A stretch of DNA of 64,000 bases from Facklamia sp. 7083-14-GEN3. Its GTDB lineage: Bacteria > Bacillota > Bacilli > Lactobacillales > Aerococcaceae. Under the pieces are notes generated by a model. That model did no database searches. It saw nothing but the letters and a program-made list of their open reading frames with translations, and had not been told where the DNA came from. Shown in pieces: positions 16,641 through 24,253 of the stretch (position 1 is its first letter; each line of letters starts with the position of its first letter). The position numbers and the translations under genes are program-made. Location of the stretch: contig NZ_JANSGD010000004.1 of assembly GCF_024742075.1 (NCBI RefSeq), positions 124,001 through 188,000 of the forward strand, written 5' to 3'.

Positions 16641-17377
16641 AAGTAAATGTATATTCCTTTATCAATGACCAATTTCCCAATTTTTCGTCTTCTTTAGAAA
16701 AATGGTTACCCAATGCATGGCCCATTCTCGACGAATTTATTGTCGCAACTATCGAAACCTTATATATGTTGGGACTAACTATCCTTTTTGCAGGTCTATT
16801 AGGTTTAATGCTTGGCGTAATTATTGTTGTAACAGGACCAAAAGGTATTTTAAAAAACAAATGGATTTATCAAGGTTTAGACAGTTTCATAAATATTTTT
16901 CGATCTATTCCTTTTATTATTCTTTTGGCTTTATTGGTTCCCTTTACACGTATGATTGTAAATACTTCCATTGGGCCGACGGCCGCTGCCGTTCCTATCA
17001 TTGTAGGAACGATTCCCTTCTTTGCTAGACAGGTAGAGATTGCTTTGTTAGAGGTGGATGAAGGGGTTGTTGAAGCTGCTCAGGCCATGGGATCTTCACC
17101 ATGGGACATTATCTGGCGTGTCTATATTCGTGAGGGCTTAGGATCTTTATTAAGAGTATCCGCTTCGACTGTCATTAATGTTATCGGCTTAACAGCCATG
17201 GCGGGTGTAGTAGCTGGAGGCGGTTTGGGAACCGTTGCGATTGCTAGGGGATATCAAAGGAGTCGTTTTGACGTTGTCATAGTGGCAACCTTATTGATTT
17301 TATTAATTGTTCTGGTCAGTCAATTGCTATTTAGTTGGTTGATTAGAAAGGCAGAAAAACATAAAAGAAAACATTAG
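16628..17377 (+). CDS. metI: MetI, methionine ABC transporter permease
   Basis: Integral membrane permease of 249 residues. Five or so helices are visible (FIVATIETLYMLGLTILFAG, LGLMLGVIIVV, and others), with the ABC coupling (EAA) motif VDEGVVEAAQAMGSSPWDII in the middle and GLTAMAGVVAGGGLG after it, all typical of MetI. The start is GTG at 16628 behind AAGGAGG, overlapping metN by 13 bases, so translation is coupled. The N-terminus carries about 40 residues before the first helix, slightly longer than the common form. Confidence 0.95.
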   Translation: MDDLEVNVYSFINDQFPNFSSSLEKWLPNAWPILDEFIVATIETLYMLGLTILFAGLLGLMLGVIIVVTGPKGILKNKWIYQGLDSFINIFRSIPFIILLALLVPFTRMIVNTSIGPTAAAVPIIVGTIPFFARQVEIALLEVDEGVVEAAQAMGSSPWDIIWRVYIREGLGSLLRVSASTVINVIGLTAMAGVVAGGGLGTVAIARGYQRSRFDVVIVATLLILLIVLVSQLLFSWLIRKAEKHKRKH

Positions 17378-17389
17378 AAAAGGAGAATT

Positions 17390-18220
17390 ATGATGAAAAA
17401 AATTCTAAAATTATTATTAGTTGGTTCTTTGTTTGGGAGTTTTACGCTGAATAATGTCTTTGCTGAAGATAAACAAGACTTTTCGGGTCAAACTGTTTCA
17501 GTGGGAGTTGCTTCAGAATACGAGGAAGACGTTTGGCAAAGTGTTGCTGATCTTGCAGAAGAAGAGGAAGGAATAAAAATCAAACTTGTTTTATTCAGCG
17601 ATTACGTTCAGCCAAATATTTCTTTATCTGATGGATCGATTGATTTAAACGCCTTCCAACATGTTGAATTTTTAAATGATTGGAACCAAGCTAATGAAGG
17701 TGATTTAGTATCGATAGGTTATACATATGTTGCGCCTTTAAAAGTTTATTCTGAAAAAATCGATGCTCTTGACCAATTAAAAGAAGGAGATAAAATAGCC
17801 ATTCCTAATGATGCGACGAATGCGGGACGTGCCTTACTAGCTCTTGAGCAAGCAGGTGTGATTGAAGTGGATGATGAAGCGGGTGTTCTAGCCGAAGTAA
17901 GTGATATCACCAAAAATGAATTGAATTTAAAATTTGAAGAATTAGATGCCGCTCAATTAGTTCCGTCTCTACCCGATGTAGCGGCCGCTGTTATTAATAA
18001 TAACTTTGCCAATGATGCAGAACTCGAAGAAGATCTAGTTATTTTTAACGATGCAGAGGATATTGAAAAGTTACCCGATTCCTATAAAAACATTATTGCG
18101 AGTCGTAAAGAAGAAAGTGAAAATCCTTTATTTTTAAAAATTGTAGAACTTTATCAAAGTGAAGAAACGGTTAAAAAGTTAGAAGAAGTTTCCAAAGGAT
18201 CGGATCAACCAGCTTGGTAA
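17390..18220 (+). CDS. metQ: MetQ-like methionine substrate-binding protein, without lipobox
   Basis: Periplasmic-binding-protein-fold subunit (276 residues) of the methionine transporter; NLPA/MetQ family motifs are present: VSVGVASEYEEDVWQ, IDLNAFQHVEFLNDWN, KIAIPNDATNAGRALLALEQ and AAAVINNNFANDAEL. The N-terminus is a signal peptide MMKKILKLLLVGSLFGSFTL ending near NNVFAED, but there is no lipobox cysteine and no cysteine in the whole protein. MetQ is normally lipid-anchored, so this one may be secreted or anchored by an uncleaved signal. RBS AAAGGAG; a second ATG one codon downstream is equally possible. Confidence 0.92.
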   Translation: MMKKILKLLLVGSLFGSFTLNNVFAEDKQDFSGQTVSVGVASEYEEDVWQSVADLAEEEEGIKIKLVLFSDYVQPNISLSDGSIDLNAFQHVEFLNDWNQANEGDLVSIGYTYVAPLKVYSEKIDALDQLKEGDKIAIPNDATNAGRALLALEQAGVIEVDDEAGVLAEVSDITKNELNLKFEELDAAQLVPSLPDVAAAVINNNFANDAELEEDLVIFNDAEDIEKLPDSYKNIIASRKEESENPLFLKIVELYQSEETVKKLEEVSKGSDQPAW

Positions 18221-18301
18221 TACTTGCATAAACAACGGTAGAACATTGATGCTTGACTTTATAAAAATACGATTCGTTTAGACGGCTTATTGTATTAAAT
18301 A

Positions 18302-18310
18302 TGGTATAAT
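18302..18310 (+). promoter_or_regulatory. Extended -10 promoter for the gene at 18346
   Basis: TGGTATAAT, an extended -10 element, lies 36 bases before the ATG. No convincing -35 is present. Confidence 0.5.
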
Positions 18311-18345
18311 TGAATTATCAGTACAGAGATAGAGGAGGAATTTCA

Positions 18346-19083
18346 ATGTTCAAGCGCGCCGGGTCATTTGTGCAATATGGTTTATTAGCTACTCTACTTA
18401 CGTATGGTTTATTAACTAGTTTGGGTGGCCCCCAGGTTTATACATTCTTATCCATTGTAATTTTAGGAATTATTTTAGGTTTACTATTCCTAATCTATTA
18501 CGCTAAGTCCTTAACTTTTGGTCAAAAATTAGCGAGTCATATTGGAGCTTCAGCCTTAGCAATCATTGCTGTTGCTTTGTTTAATGGTTGGATGCAAGTT
18601 GATTGGGACAGGGTTCTTTTAGTGATAATTATTTTATCCGTTTTAGCCTTGCTTGCTTATTTTGGCTATCATTATCTGATGAACAAGCGTAAAAAGCCGC
18701 AAACTACTATTGAGCCAGAGGCCACTGACAGAGTGGCTCCGAGGTCGGATTTTGATCCTAGGACAGGTGAAGTCCTTCATCAAGAGCCAGTAGTTGAAGA
18801 GAAAAACACTCCTAAAACCAACTTTGAAAAAGAAGAACCAAAAGACATTGAACCAAGGCAAACAATGGAAGTTGAAGTTGCCGATCCAATGGTTCTTGAG
18901 GTAACTGAACCCAACCAATTAGAGGAAGCTGAAACTTATGAAGAGGTTGATCCTACTGAAGAAACAGAAGAAGTTGTTGCTGTTAACACAGATCTAGAAG
19001 GTGATCTCGTTCTGGAAGAAGAGATAAATTCAGACGAAAACAATGAAACTCTCAATAACTCAGAAGGTCAAGAAAAGATTTAA
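18346..19083 (+). CDS. Four-helix membrane protein with long acidic tail (DUF3021-like N-terminus)
   Basis: I do not recognise this gene with certainty. The 245-residue product has four predicted membrane helices in residues 8-110, a basic stop-transfer NKRKKP, then about 130 residues rich in glutamate and aspartate (for example EEVDPTEETEEVVAVN) with no fold evident, probably cytoplasmic. The four-helix part recalls the DUF3021 family in size and layout; this is only an impression. The start at 18346 follows GAGGAGG by 6 bases; the upstream in-frame ATG at 18310 coincides with the -10 box. It is a single-gene unit with its own promoter and terminator. Confidence 0.7.
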   Translation: MFKRAGSFVQYGLLATLLTYGLLTSLGGPQVYTFLSIVILGIILGLLFLIYYAKSLTFGQKLASHIGASALAIIAVALFNGWMQVDWDRVLLVIIILSVLALLAYFGYHYLMNKRKKPQTTIEPEATDRVAPRSDFDPRTGEVLHQEPVVEEKNTPKTNFEKEEPKDIEPRQTMEVEVADPMVLEVTEPNQLEEAETYEEVDPTEETEEVVAVNTDLEGDLVLEEEINSDENNETLNNSEGQEKI

Positions 19084-19098
19084 AACGCTAAAAATTTA

Positions 19099-19156
19099 AC
19101 CCATTAACTATGAGCAGTGTTTATCTAACCGCTTCATAAGTTAATGGGTCTTTTTT
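19099..19156. terminator. Long-stem terminator between convergent genes
   Basis: ACCCATTAACT (19099-19109) pairs with AGTTAATGGGT (19139-19149), extended inward by an ATGA/TCAT pairing, and is followed by T6. It ends the gene at 18346 and overlaps the end of the convergent Nudix gene. Confidence 0.85.
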
Positions 19157-19559
19157 ATTGAAGAAAGTTTTGGGCTTTGATTAATAAGTCTTTATCATTA
19201 GAATAGGTAATTTTATTTAGAGCTTCTTGGTAGGGAAGCCATAGGAATTGACTGACTTCTTCTAATTGACGAGTTACTTTATTTGAGTTGGCCTTTGCCA
19301 TAAAATAGACAACTTCTTTCATAACATCTTTTTTAGGAGAAAAGCGAGTGGTCTCTCTGAATTGATTATTCAATTCAACTTCTAGACCTGTTTCCTCTTT
19401 AATTTCTCGAAGAGCTGTTTCTTCTTCAGTTTCTCCTTTTTCAACATGTCCTTTAGGAAATGACCAGTGGCCACCATTTTTATGCTGGATGAGAAGAAAA
19501 AGAAAGTCTTGATTATCTTTATAATAGGTCACTGCTCCACATGATTTTTCTTCTTTCAT
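19155..19559 (-). CDS. Nudix hydrolase, Ap4A/MutT-like
   Basis: A 134-residue single Nudix domain. The Nudix box runs GHVEKGETEEETALREIKEE then TGLEVEL, matching G-x5-E-x7-REU-x-EE-x-GU at about residues 37-59. The start KEEKSCGAVTYYKDNQDFLF with SFPKGHVE resembles diadenosine tetraphosphate (Ap4A) hydrolases, but no substrate can be assigned from sequence alone. It is the last gene of a minus-strand trio with the HD protein and LipL, 11 bases after the HD gene stop; RBS AGAAAGGA. Confidence 0.85.
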   Translation of the reverse strand: MKEEKSCGAVTYYKDNQDFLFLLIQHKNGGHWSFPKGHVEKGETEEETALREIKEETGLEVELNNQFRETTRFSPKKDVMKEVVYFMAKANSNKVTRQLEEVSQFLWLPYQEALNKITYSNDKDLLIKAQNFLQ

Positions 19560-19570
19560 AGTTTTCCTTT

Positions 19571-20974
19571 CTAGAATAAACGTTCTTGAATATTATGGGT
19601 AACATCGTGGCGTTCATTGGTATATGCATCTAAAATTTTCTTTTGACTTTCGCTGAGACTTTCTTGCGGTAAATTGTATAGACCCGCAATAAATTCTCTA
19701 GGAAAGAAAATACGATGGTCTCCTCTGACTTGACCTGTTAAGGAGTGAACTAAGCTTGAAACTTGAGAGAGTTCGACAACTTGATTGGTTTTAGTGACCA
19801 AGTCAATTTGTACTTTTTGGCTTGAGTGATAAGGTCGATAATAATCGTAAGGAAGATCAAAGCTGGAATCTTCATTAATATAATAGTTAGGATCAAATCC
19901 GACTTCACTTAATTCATTAAAGATTGCAGTACGTAGTTCTTCTCTTTCTTCATCATTTGTAATGATAGATTTGAAGGGTTTACGATTAATAAAACGGTAG
20001 GCTAAATCAGCAAGAATTGGATCTTTTTCATCTGCCCATTGGATAAAATAAGCATTCATAATATGATCATCTAACTTAAGGTAATCATCAAGGGTCCAAT
20101 TGTTTTTTAAAAAAGGTTCCAGTAGGTGGATAGGAGCTTCAATTTTTTGGCAGTTATCACGTTCAAGGTAACAATCTCTAGCACGAGCTAAAAGTCCCTT
20201 GAGGACTTGCTCCATTCCTCTAGAAACCGGGTGGAAATACACCTGCATATACATTTGATAGCGACTCATAATATAATCTTCTACCGCATGCATACCAGAG
20301 AAATCGAAAACGATTCTCTTGTCAAAAGGACGGATGACACGCGAGATTCGGGTTAAGTCAAATTCACCATAGGATACCCCTGCATAAAAGGCATCTCTTC
20401 TTAAATAATCCATGCGGTCGGCATCAATTTGACTGGAGATTAACTGAACAACTTGTTGGTTAGGGTAGGTTTTATTGATGACAGACGCAACTTTTTCAGG
20501 AAAGTCATCCCCTAATCTTCTTAAAACTTGATTAACTTCTGTTTGATTGGATGTAATAATTAATTGGGTTAAGGCCTCATGGTCAGTATTAAAAATAGCT
20601 TCAAAAGTATGGGAGAAGGGCCCATGTCCAATATCATGTAAAAGGGCTGCACAAATAGCCACCATTCGTTCGTTATTATTCCATAATCCGTCGCCATCAT
20701 TTTTAGAGCGATAATTACGATCAAATTGGCTGATAATTCGACGGGTAATTTCGTAAACACCTAGCGAATGGTTAAAACGAGAATGTTCTGCGCCGTGGAA
20801 AGTATAAGAAGAAGTTCCTAACTGTTTGATGCGACGTAGTCGTTGAAACTCTCTGGTGTCAATTAAATCAATGATGATACGGTCACGAATATGAATATAA
20901 TCATGAACGGGATCGCGAAAAACTTTTTCACGCTCAAGCTTTTGACGGGCAATTATATTTTGGAATTCAGACAC
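19571..20974 (-). CDS. HD-domain phosphohydrolase (YwfO/dGTPase-like)
   Basis: A 467-residue protein with an HD metal site: H64 in FHGAEHSRFNHSLG, the H113-D114 pair in ALLHDIGHGPFSHTFE, and a distal aspartate in SQIDADRMDYLRRDAFYAG. These are the motifs of the YwfO branch of the dGTPase-like HD superfamily; one enterococcal relative is a nucleotide-activated dNTP triphosphohydrolase, so a role in dNTP pools is plausible but inferred. Start is GTG behind AAAGGAGTG. lipL lies immediately upstream and a Nudix gene downstream, so the operon groups two nucleotide-type hydrolases. Confidence 0.9.
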   Translation of the reverse strand: MSEFQNIIARQKLEREKVFRDPVHDYIHIRDRIIIDLIDTREFQRLRRIKQLGTSSYTFHGAEHSRFNHSLGVYEITRRIISQFDRNYRSKNDGDGLWNNNERMVAICAALLHDIGHGPFSHTFEAIFNTDHEALTQLIITSNQTEVNQVLRRLGDDFPEKVASVINKTYPNQQVVQLISSQIDADRMDYLRRDAFYAGVSYGEFDLTRISRVIRPFDKRIVFDFSGMHAVEDYIMSRYQMYMQVYFHPVSRGMEQVLKGLLARARDCYLERDNCQKIEAPIHLLEPFLKNNWTLDDYLKLDDHIMNAYFIQWADEKDPILADLAYRFINRKPFKSIITNDEEREELRTAIFNELSEVGFDPNYYINEDSSFDLPYDYYRPYHSSQKVQIDLVTKTNQVVELSQVSSLVHSLTGQVRGDHRIFFPREFIAGLYNLPQESLSESQKKILDAYTNERHDVTHNIQERLF

Positions 20975-20998
20975 CTATTTTCACTCCTTTAGACTCTA

Positions 20999-21859
20999 TT
21001 ATGCAAGTGGTTGAATTTTTTGACTACGTTGATAGGCTTTTTCAAATAGCGGTTGATAGATAGTTTCCAATTCTGGATCTTTATAATTTCCACCTTCAAT
21101 CGTTGTTTTTTGGGAAAGATAATTGATAAAGTGGTTTTGATAAGCGGTTAAGGAAAGATCTTGGTCGAGAATTTCAGAAAGAGTTGACATAGAACGAGGG
21201 TCAACGGTAGGAAAGCGTTGATCTGATTGACCAAGAGAATAGAATTGTTTCATTAATTGGCCACGAGCAAACTGGTCACCATTGACACCAATATAAGCAG
21301 CAGTAGTGACGGCATCTTTATAGCGACGTTGTGCGATTCCACCCACTTTTTTTTGGTTAATTACGACATCATACTTACCTGGACAGTAGGAATTTACAAT
21401 TTCATATGCTTCTACATTTAGACCAAAATGATTTAAAGTCGCTTGAATGACAGCAATGGAAAAGCTAAAAGCTTGATCAATCGATAGGTTGATTGAGCGA
21501 TTGTCTGTTACGATAGCAAAGTTAAGAATTCCTGCGTCTTCAACCACGCCCAATCCACCATGCGGTCTTACAGATACTTGATAACCCGCATCCTTCAAAT
21601 AGTTAACACCACTAGCTAAGTCTTTTAACAGCTTGTCTTTAGCTCCTAAGAAAACACTGGGTTTAAAAATGGGATAAAAATGAAAAATACCGTAAGCCTT
21701 ATCATCTTCTTGAAGATCATTTTTTAGTAAGAGATATCTTAGAAAACTATCTTGATAAGCTAAAGCCGCATCCCGTTGGTCTTTCAATGGATTATTTTGT
21801 TCTTGAAAAACTAACCATTTATGTTGTGATAGAATAGATAATAGATTTGAATCAGTCAT
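20999..21859 (-). CDS. lipL: LipL-type octanoyl/lipoyl amidotransferase
   Basis: A 286-residue member of the BPL/LplA/LipB fold. It carries the LipL hallmark NSYCPGKYDVVI with a catalytic cysteine at 159, and VRPHGGLGVV in place of the RRxSGGG of lipoate ligases, followed by KVGGIAQRRYKDA. In Bacillus, LipL moves octanoate from GcvH to E2 subunits of dehydrogenases. The assignment to LipL rather than LplA rests on the cysteine and missing adenylate motif. Start ATG with GAGGAG upstream. In Bacillus the homologue (ywfL) is near ywfO, similar to here. No lipoate-dependent enzyme is in the window. Confidence 0.82.
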   Translation of the reverse strand: MTDSNLLSILSQHKWLVFQEQNNPLKDQRDAALAYQDSFLRYLLLKNDLQEDDKAYGIFHFYPIFKPSVFLGAKDKLLKDLASGVNYLKDAGYQVSVRPHGGLGVVEDAGILNFAIVTDNRSINLSIDQAFSFSIAVIQATLNHFGLNVEAYEIVNSYCPGKYDVVINQKKVGGIAQRRYKDAVTTAAYIGVNGDQFARGQLMKQFYSLGQSDQRFPTVDPRSMSTLSEILDQDLSLTAYQNHFINYLSQKTTIEGGNYKDPELETIYQPLFEKAYQRSQKIQPLA

Positions 21860-21905
21860 TGACGAATACTCCTCAAATTGTTAAATTGTAAAGGCTATTA
21901 ACACT

Positions 21906-21933
21906 TTGATTATAGCAAATTTTGTTTTATAAT
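21906..21933 (+). promoter_or_regulatory. Promoter of tRNA-Arg / DUF1934 / rpoE
   Basis: TTGATT (21906-21911), 16-base spacer, TATAAT (21928-21933). The transcript would begin near 21940, 35 bases before the tRNA, and no terminator separates the tRNA from the two protein genes. Confidence 0.6.
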
Positions 21934-21974
21934 AACATGAAAGCTTTAAAGCTAAAATACTTATAATTAATTAA

Positions 21975-22047
21975 GCACCAGTAGCTCAGCTGGATAGAGC
22001 ACTCGCCTCCTAAGCGAAAGATGATGGTTCGAGTCCGTCCTGGTGTA
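21975..22047 (+). tRNA. tRNA-Arg (anticodon CCU)
   Basis: Cloverleaf read by eye: acceptor GCACCAG with CTGGTGT, D-arm GCTC/GAGC, anticodon loop CTCCTAA giving CCU (reads AGG), T-arm GATGG-TTCGAGT-CCGTC, discriminator A at 22047. Two weak points: the first acceptor pair is G-U, and the outer anticodon-stem pair is a C-A mismatch. CCA is not encoded (TCA follows), so a CCA-adding enzyme is needed. It stands alone before a protein operon. Confidence 0.92.
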
Positions 22048-22078
22048 TCAATGACGACATAAGGATGAGAGGAGAAAG

Positions 22079-22501
22079 ATGGAAAAACAAGCAGTCGATG
22101 TTTATGTCGAGCAAAAGGTTAATTATGCACAAACGGATCATTCAGACCGATGGGAGCATTCCTGTCAAGGCTATACGTATATTCTTTCTACCTATCAAAA
22201 AATTATTTATCGAGATCAATTGGAAAGAAAAATTGAAGTAAAATGGCAAACAGATGATTCAAAAAAAGTAATTGATAAAGTAAAGATAAATCAAGGAAAG
22301 CAGACTTTGATTTTTAATACAAAGCATTCAACCACTACTAACTATCAAAGTGAGCAAGGTGTATTATTATTAGAAATCAGAACACATAAAATTGATTATT
22401 CTAAGACAGCTGATGGTCAAATGATTCAAATTCACTATCAAATGCATATGAATGACCAATCACTCGGAGATTATTTCTATCAGTTGAAAATTTCATCATA
22501 A
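22079..22501 (+). CDS. DUF1934 (YwiB family) protein
   Basis: A 140-residue soluble protein resembling the YwiB/DUF1934 family, a calycin-like beta-barrel of unknown function in Firmicutes. Beta-strand alternation is evident (YTYILSTYQKIIYRD, QTLIFNTKHSTTT, QMIQIHYQMHMNDQSLGDY), and the C-terminal GDYFYQLKI is typical. RBS GAGAGGAGA is 5 bases before ATG. In several Firmicutes ywiB lies beside argS or rpoE; here it directly precedes rpoE, 39 bases apart, and shares the tRNA promoter. No catalytic residues stand out. Confidence 0.75.
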   Translation: MEKQAVDVYVEQKVNYAQTDHSDRWEHSCQGYTYILSTYQKIIYRDQLERKIEVKWQTDDSKKVIDKVKINQGKQTLIFNTKHSTTTNYQSEQGVLLLEIRTHKIDYSKTADGQMIQIHYQMHMNDQSLGDYFYQLKISS

Positions 22502-22540
22502 ATTATTGATTATTATTGTGGGATTATAAGGGGGATAAAA

Positions 22541-23173
22541 ATGGAATTAAAGAAATTTGAAGGCCAAATTAAAGAAGAATTATCGTTAATAGAAGTCGCA
22601 TATGCTATTTTAGAAGAAAAGGGAGAAGCTATTGATTTCACTCAATTGCTTTTAGATATACAAAGTTATCTAGAAGTTTCAGATGAGTTTATTGAAGCTA
22701 AAATGATCCGCTTTTATACAGATTTAAATATTGATGGACGCTTCATCTCAGTCGGTGATAACCGTTGGGGATTAAGATCTTGGTATGCAGTGGATGAAAT
22801 TGATGAAGAGATTATTACTTCTTCTGAAGAAGAAGCCTCCAAACGACGCAAGAAGAAGTCAGGTAAGGTTAACGCTTTTGCCGATAACGAAGAAGATATG
22901 ATTGATTACAACGACGACGACCCTGAAGATAGCGACGATAGCTATGTATATGATGAAGACGAAGATGAAGAAGTCGAAGAAGATGAAGAAGATGAACCAA
23001 TTGAAATCCTAGTTGCTGACGTAGAAGAAGATGAGCCCGATGAAGATGAAGAGCTCAATGAATATGCAACAGATTTATCTGAATTAGGAGATGAAGAAAT
23101 CGACCTTGATGAAGAGGAAGATTTTGAAGAAGAGGATGACGATTTAGAAGATGAGGAATTAGAAGAAGACTAA
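22541..23173 (+). CDS. rpoE: RNA polymerase delta subunit
   Basis: Gram-positive accessory subunit that promotes recycling of RNA polymerase and tunes promoter sensitivity to initiating NTP. Residues 1-95 form the HARE-HTH domain ([39 protein letters not shown]). A lysine-rich tract KRRKKKSGK (101-109) is followed by a disordered, highly acidic tail of about 100 residues. At 210 residues it is longer than Bacillus delta (173), all of it in the acidic tail. RBS AGGGGGG before the ATG; a strong terminator follows. Confidence 0.95.
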   Translation: MELKKFEGQIKEELSLIEVAYAILEEKGEAIDFTQLLLDIQSYLEVSDEFIEAKMIRFYTDLNIDGRFISVGDNRWGLRSWYAVDEIDEEIITSSEEEASKRRKKKSGKVNAFADNEEDMIDYNDDDPEDSDDSYVYDEDEDEEVEEDEEDEPIEILVADVEEDEPDEDEELNEYATDLSELGDEEIDLDEEEDFEEEDDDLEDEELEED

Positions 23174-23195
23174 CTCTTTTTAAATAAAGTTAGAG

Positions 23196-23229
23196 AGACC
23201 TATTCGCTTGAATAGGTCTTCTTTTTATT
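23196..23229 (+). terminator. Terminator after rpoE
   Basis: Perfect 10-bp stem AGACCTATTC / GAATAGGTCT (23196-23205 and 23210-23219) with a GCTT loop, then a T-rich tract TCTTTTTATTT. Confidence 0.9.
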
Positions 23230-23310
23230 TGCGATAAAATAGTTTAAGTAAGGTACGATAAACAATAGATTGTAATGGTATCACGATTTGATGACAATTC
23301 ATTACTTCGT

Positions 23311-23339
23311 TCGAAATTTAAGCTTCAATATGATAAAAT
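23311..23339 (+). promoter_or_regulatory. Putative promoter of the HEPN-like gene and murA
   Basis: TCGAAA (23311-23316), 17-base spacer, TAAAAT (23334-23339) with an extended TG at 23331-23332. It lies between the rpoE terminator and the gene at 23375. Confidence 0.5.
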
Positions 23340-23374
23340 ACGCCTATATTATAAGAAATTAGGATGTGAATTCA

Positions 23375-24220
23375 TTGTCACATAACAATAGTCACAATAA
23401 TCAGACTCAATTTGCTTTGCTGAAACAGCTGCTTTATCATCAGCATTATCAAAATATGATTAAATTTATAGAAGATAATCCTTCATGGAAGAGTCAAAAG
23501 TTATTAAAACTTTTACAATTAGGTCATGCTTATATTCATACCGATTTGAAAACGATTGAAGAGTTATCTGAGCAAGTTGAAATGAACTATCTTACAAGAC
23601 CTAGCCTTTTAGAGCGTCGTGTTTATTCTTATATCCAAGGTTTAGCCGTTAAATTAGAAATAAAAGAATATGATGATTATCTAAGGGCGATCACACCATT
23701 ATTGGTAGATGTATTGAGGTTAACTTTAGAAAACACGGTATTTCCTGATCTTGATCGTTATCTGGTTGAGGTAATGAAGGAAACGGAAAAAGGAACACCT
23801 ATATATCGTGGGTTACAGTGGAACCAGTCTTTAATAGAAGCCGATAAGAATGGTAAAATCAGTAAAACTTGGGAACGCTACTATGGAAAACATTTTAACT
23901 ACTCACATTATGTTTCCTCTAGTCATCTATTGAAATTAGTGCAAGATTATGTAAAAGATCCCAAAATTTTAAAATTAGCTGCTCAAATGCGGCATATTGA
24001 AAAATATGCTCGTAATATTGTAGCTCATGAATTAGTTTACGTGGATGATGAATGGTTAAAACATCGTCTCACTATTGATGCTAAGGAAGTTCATCAACAA
24101 ATCATTAATATGGTAAATGCGGCAGGATTAAGAGATCCTCAGCAATGGAAAGGATTGACAGATATACAAGCCGCAATTGAAAAAGAATTAGAAAATAATC
24201 ATACGAAGATGTCGAAATAA
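23375..24220 (+). CDS. HEPN-motif protein of unknown function
   Basis: I do not recognise a named family for this 281-residue, mostly helical protein. Near the C-terminus it reads RHIEKYARNIVAHELV, where R213-NIVA-H218 is an R-x4-H motif as in HEPN ribonucleases, placed at a helix end in the way seen in the C-terminal domain of Csm6. No CARF sensor, signal peptide or membrane helix is visible. TTG at 23375 is the chosen start, 10 bases after AGGA; a GTG at 23366 sits on top of that site. It follows the rpoE terminator with its own promoter and lies 33 bases before murA. RNase function is inference only. Confidence 0.65.
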   Translation: MSHNNSHNNQTQFALLKQLLYHQHYQNMIKFIEDNPSWKSQKLLKLLQLGHAYIHTDLKTIEELSEQVEMNYLTRPSLLERRVYSYIQGLAVKLEIKEYDDYLRAITPLLVDVLRLTLENTVFPDLDRYLVEVMKETEKGTPIYRGLQWNQSLIEADKNGKISKTWERYYGKHFNYSHYVSSSHLLKLVQDYVKDPKILKLAAQMRHIEKYARNIVAHELVYVDDEWLKHRLTIDAKEVHQQIINMVNAAGLRDPQQWKGLTDIQAAIEKELENNHTKMSK

Positions 24221-24253
24221 CGACTAAACTTGATAAAAAAGGAGTCATTATCT

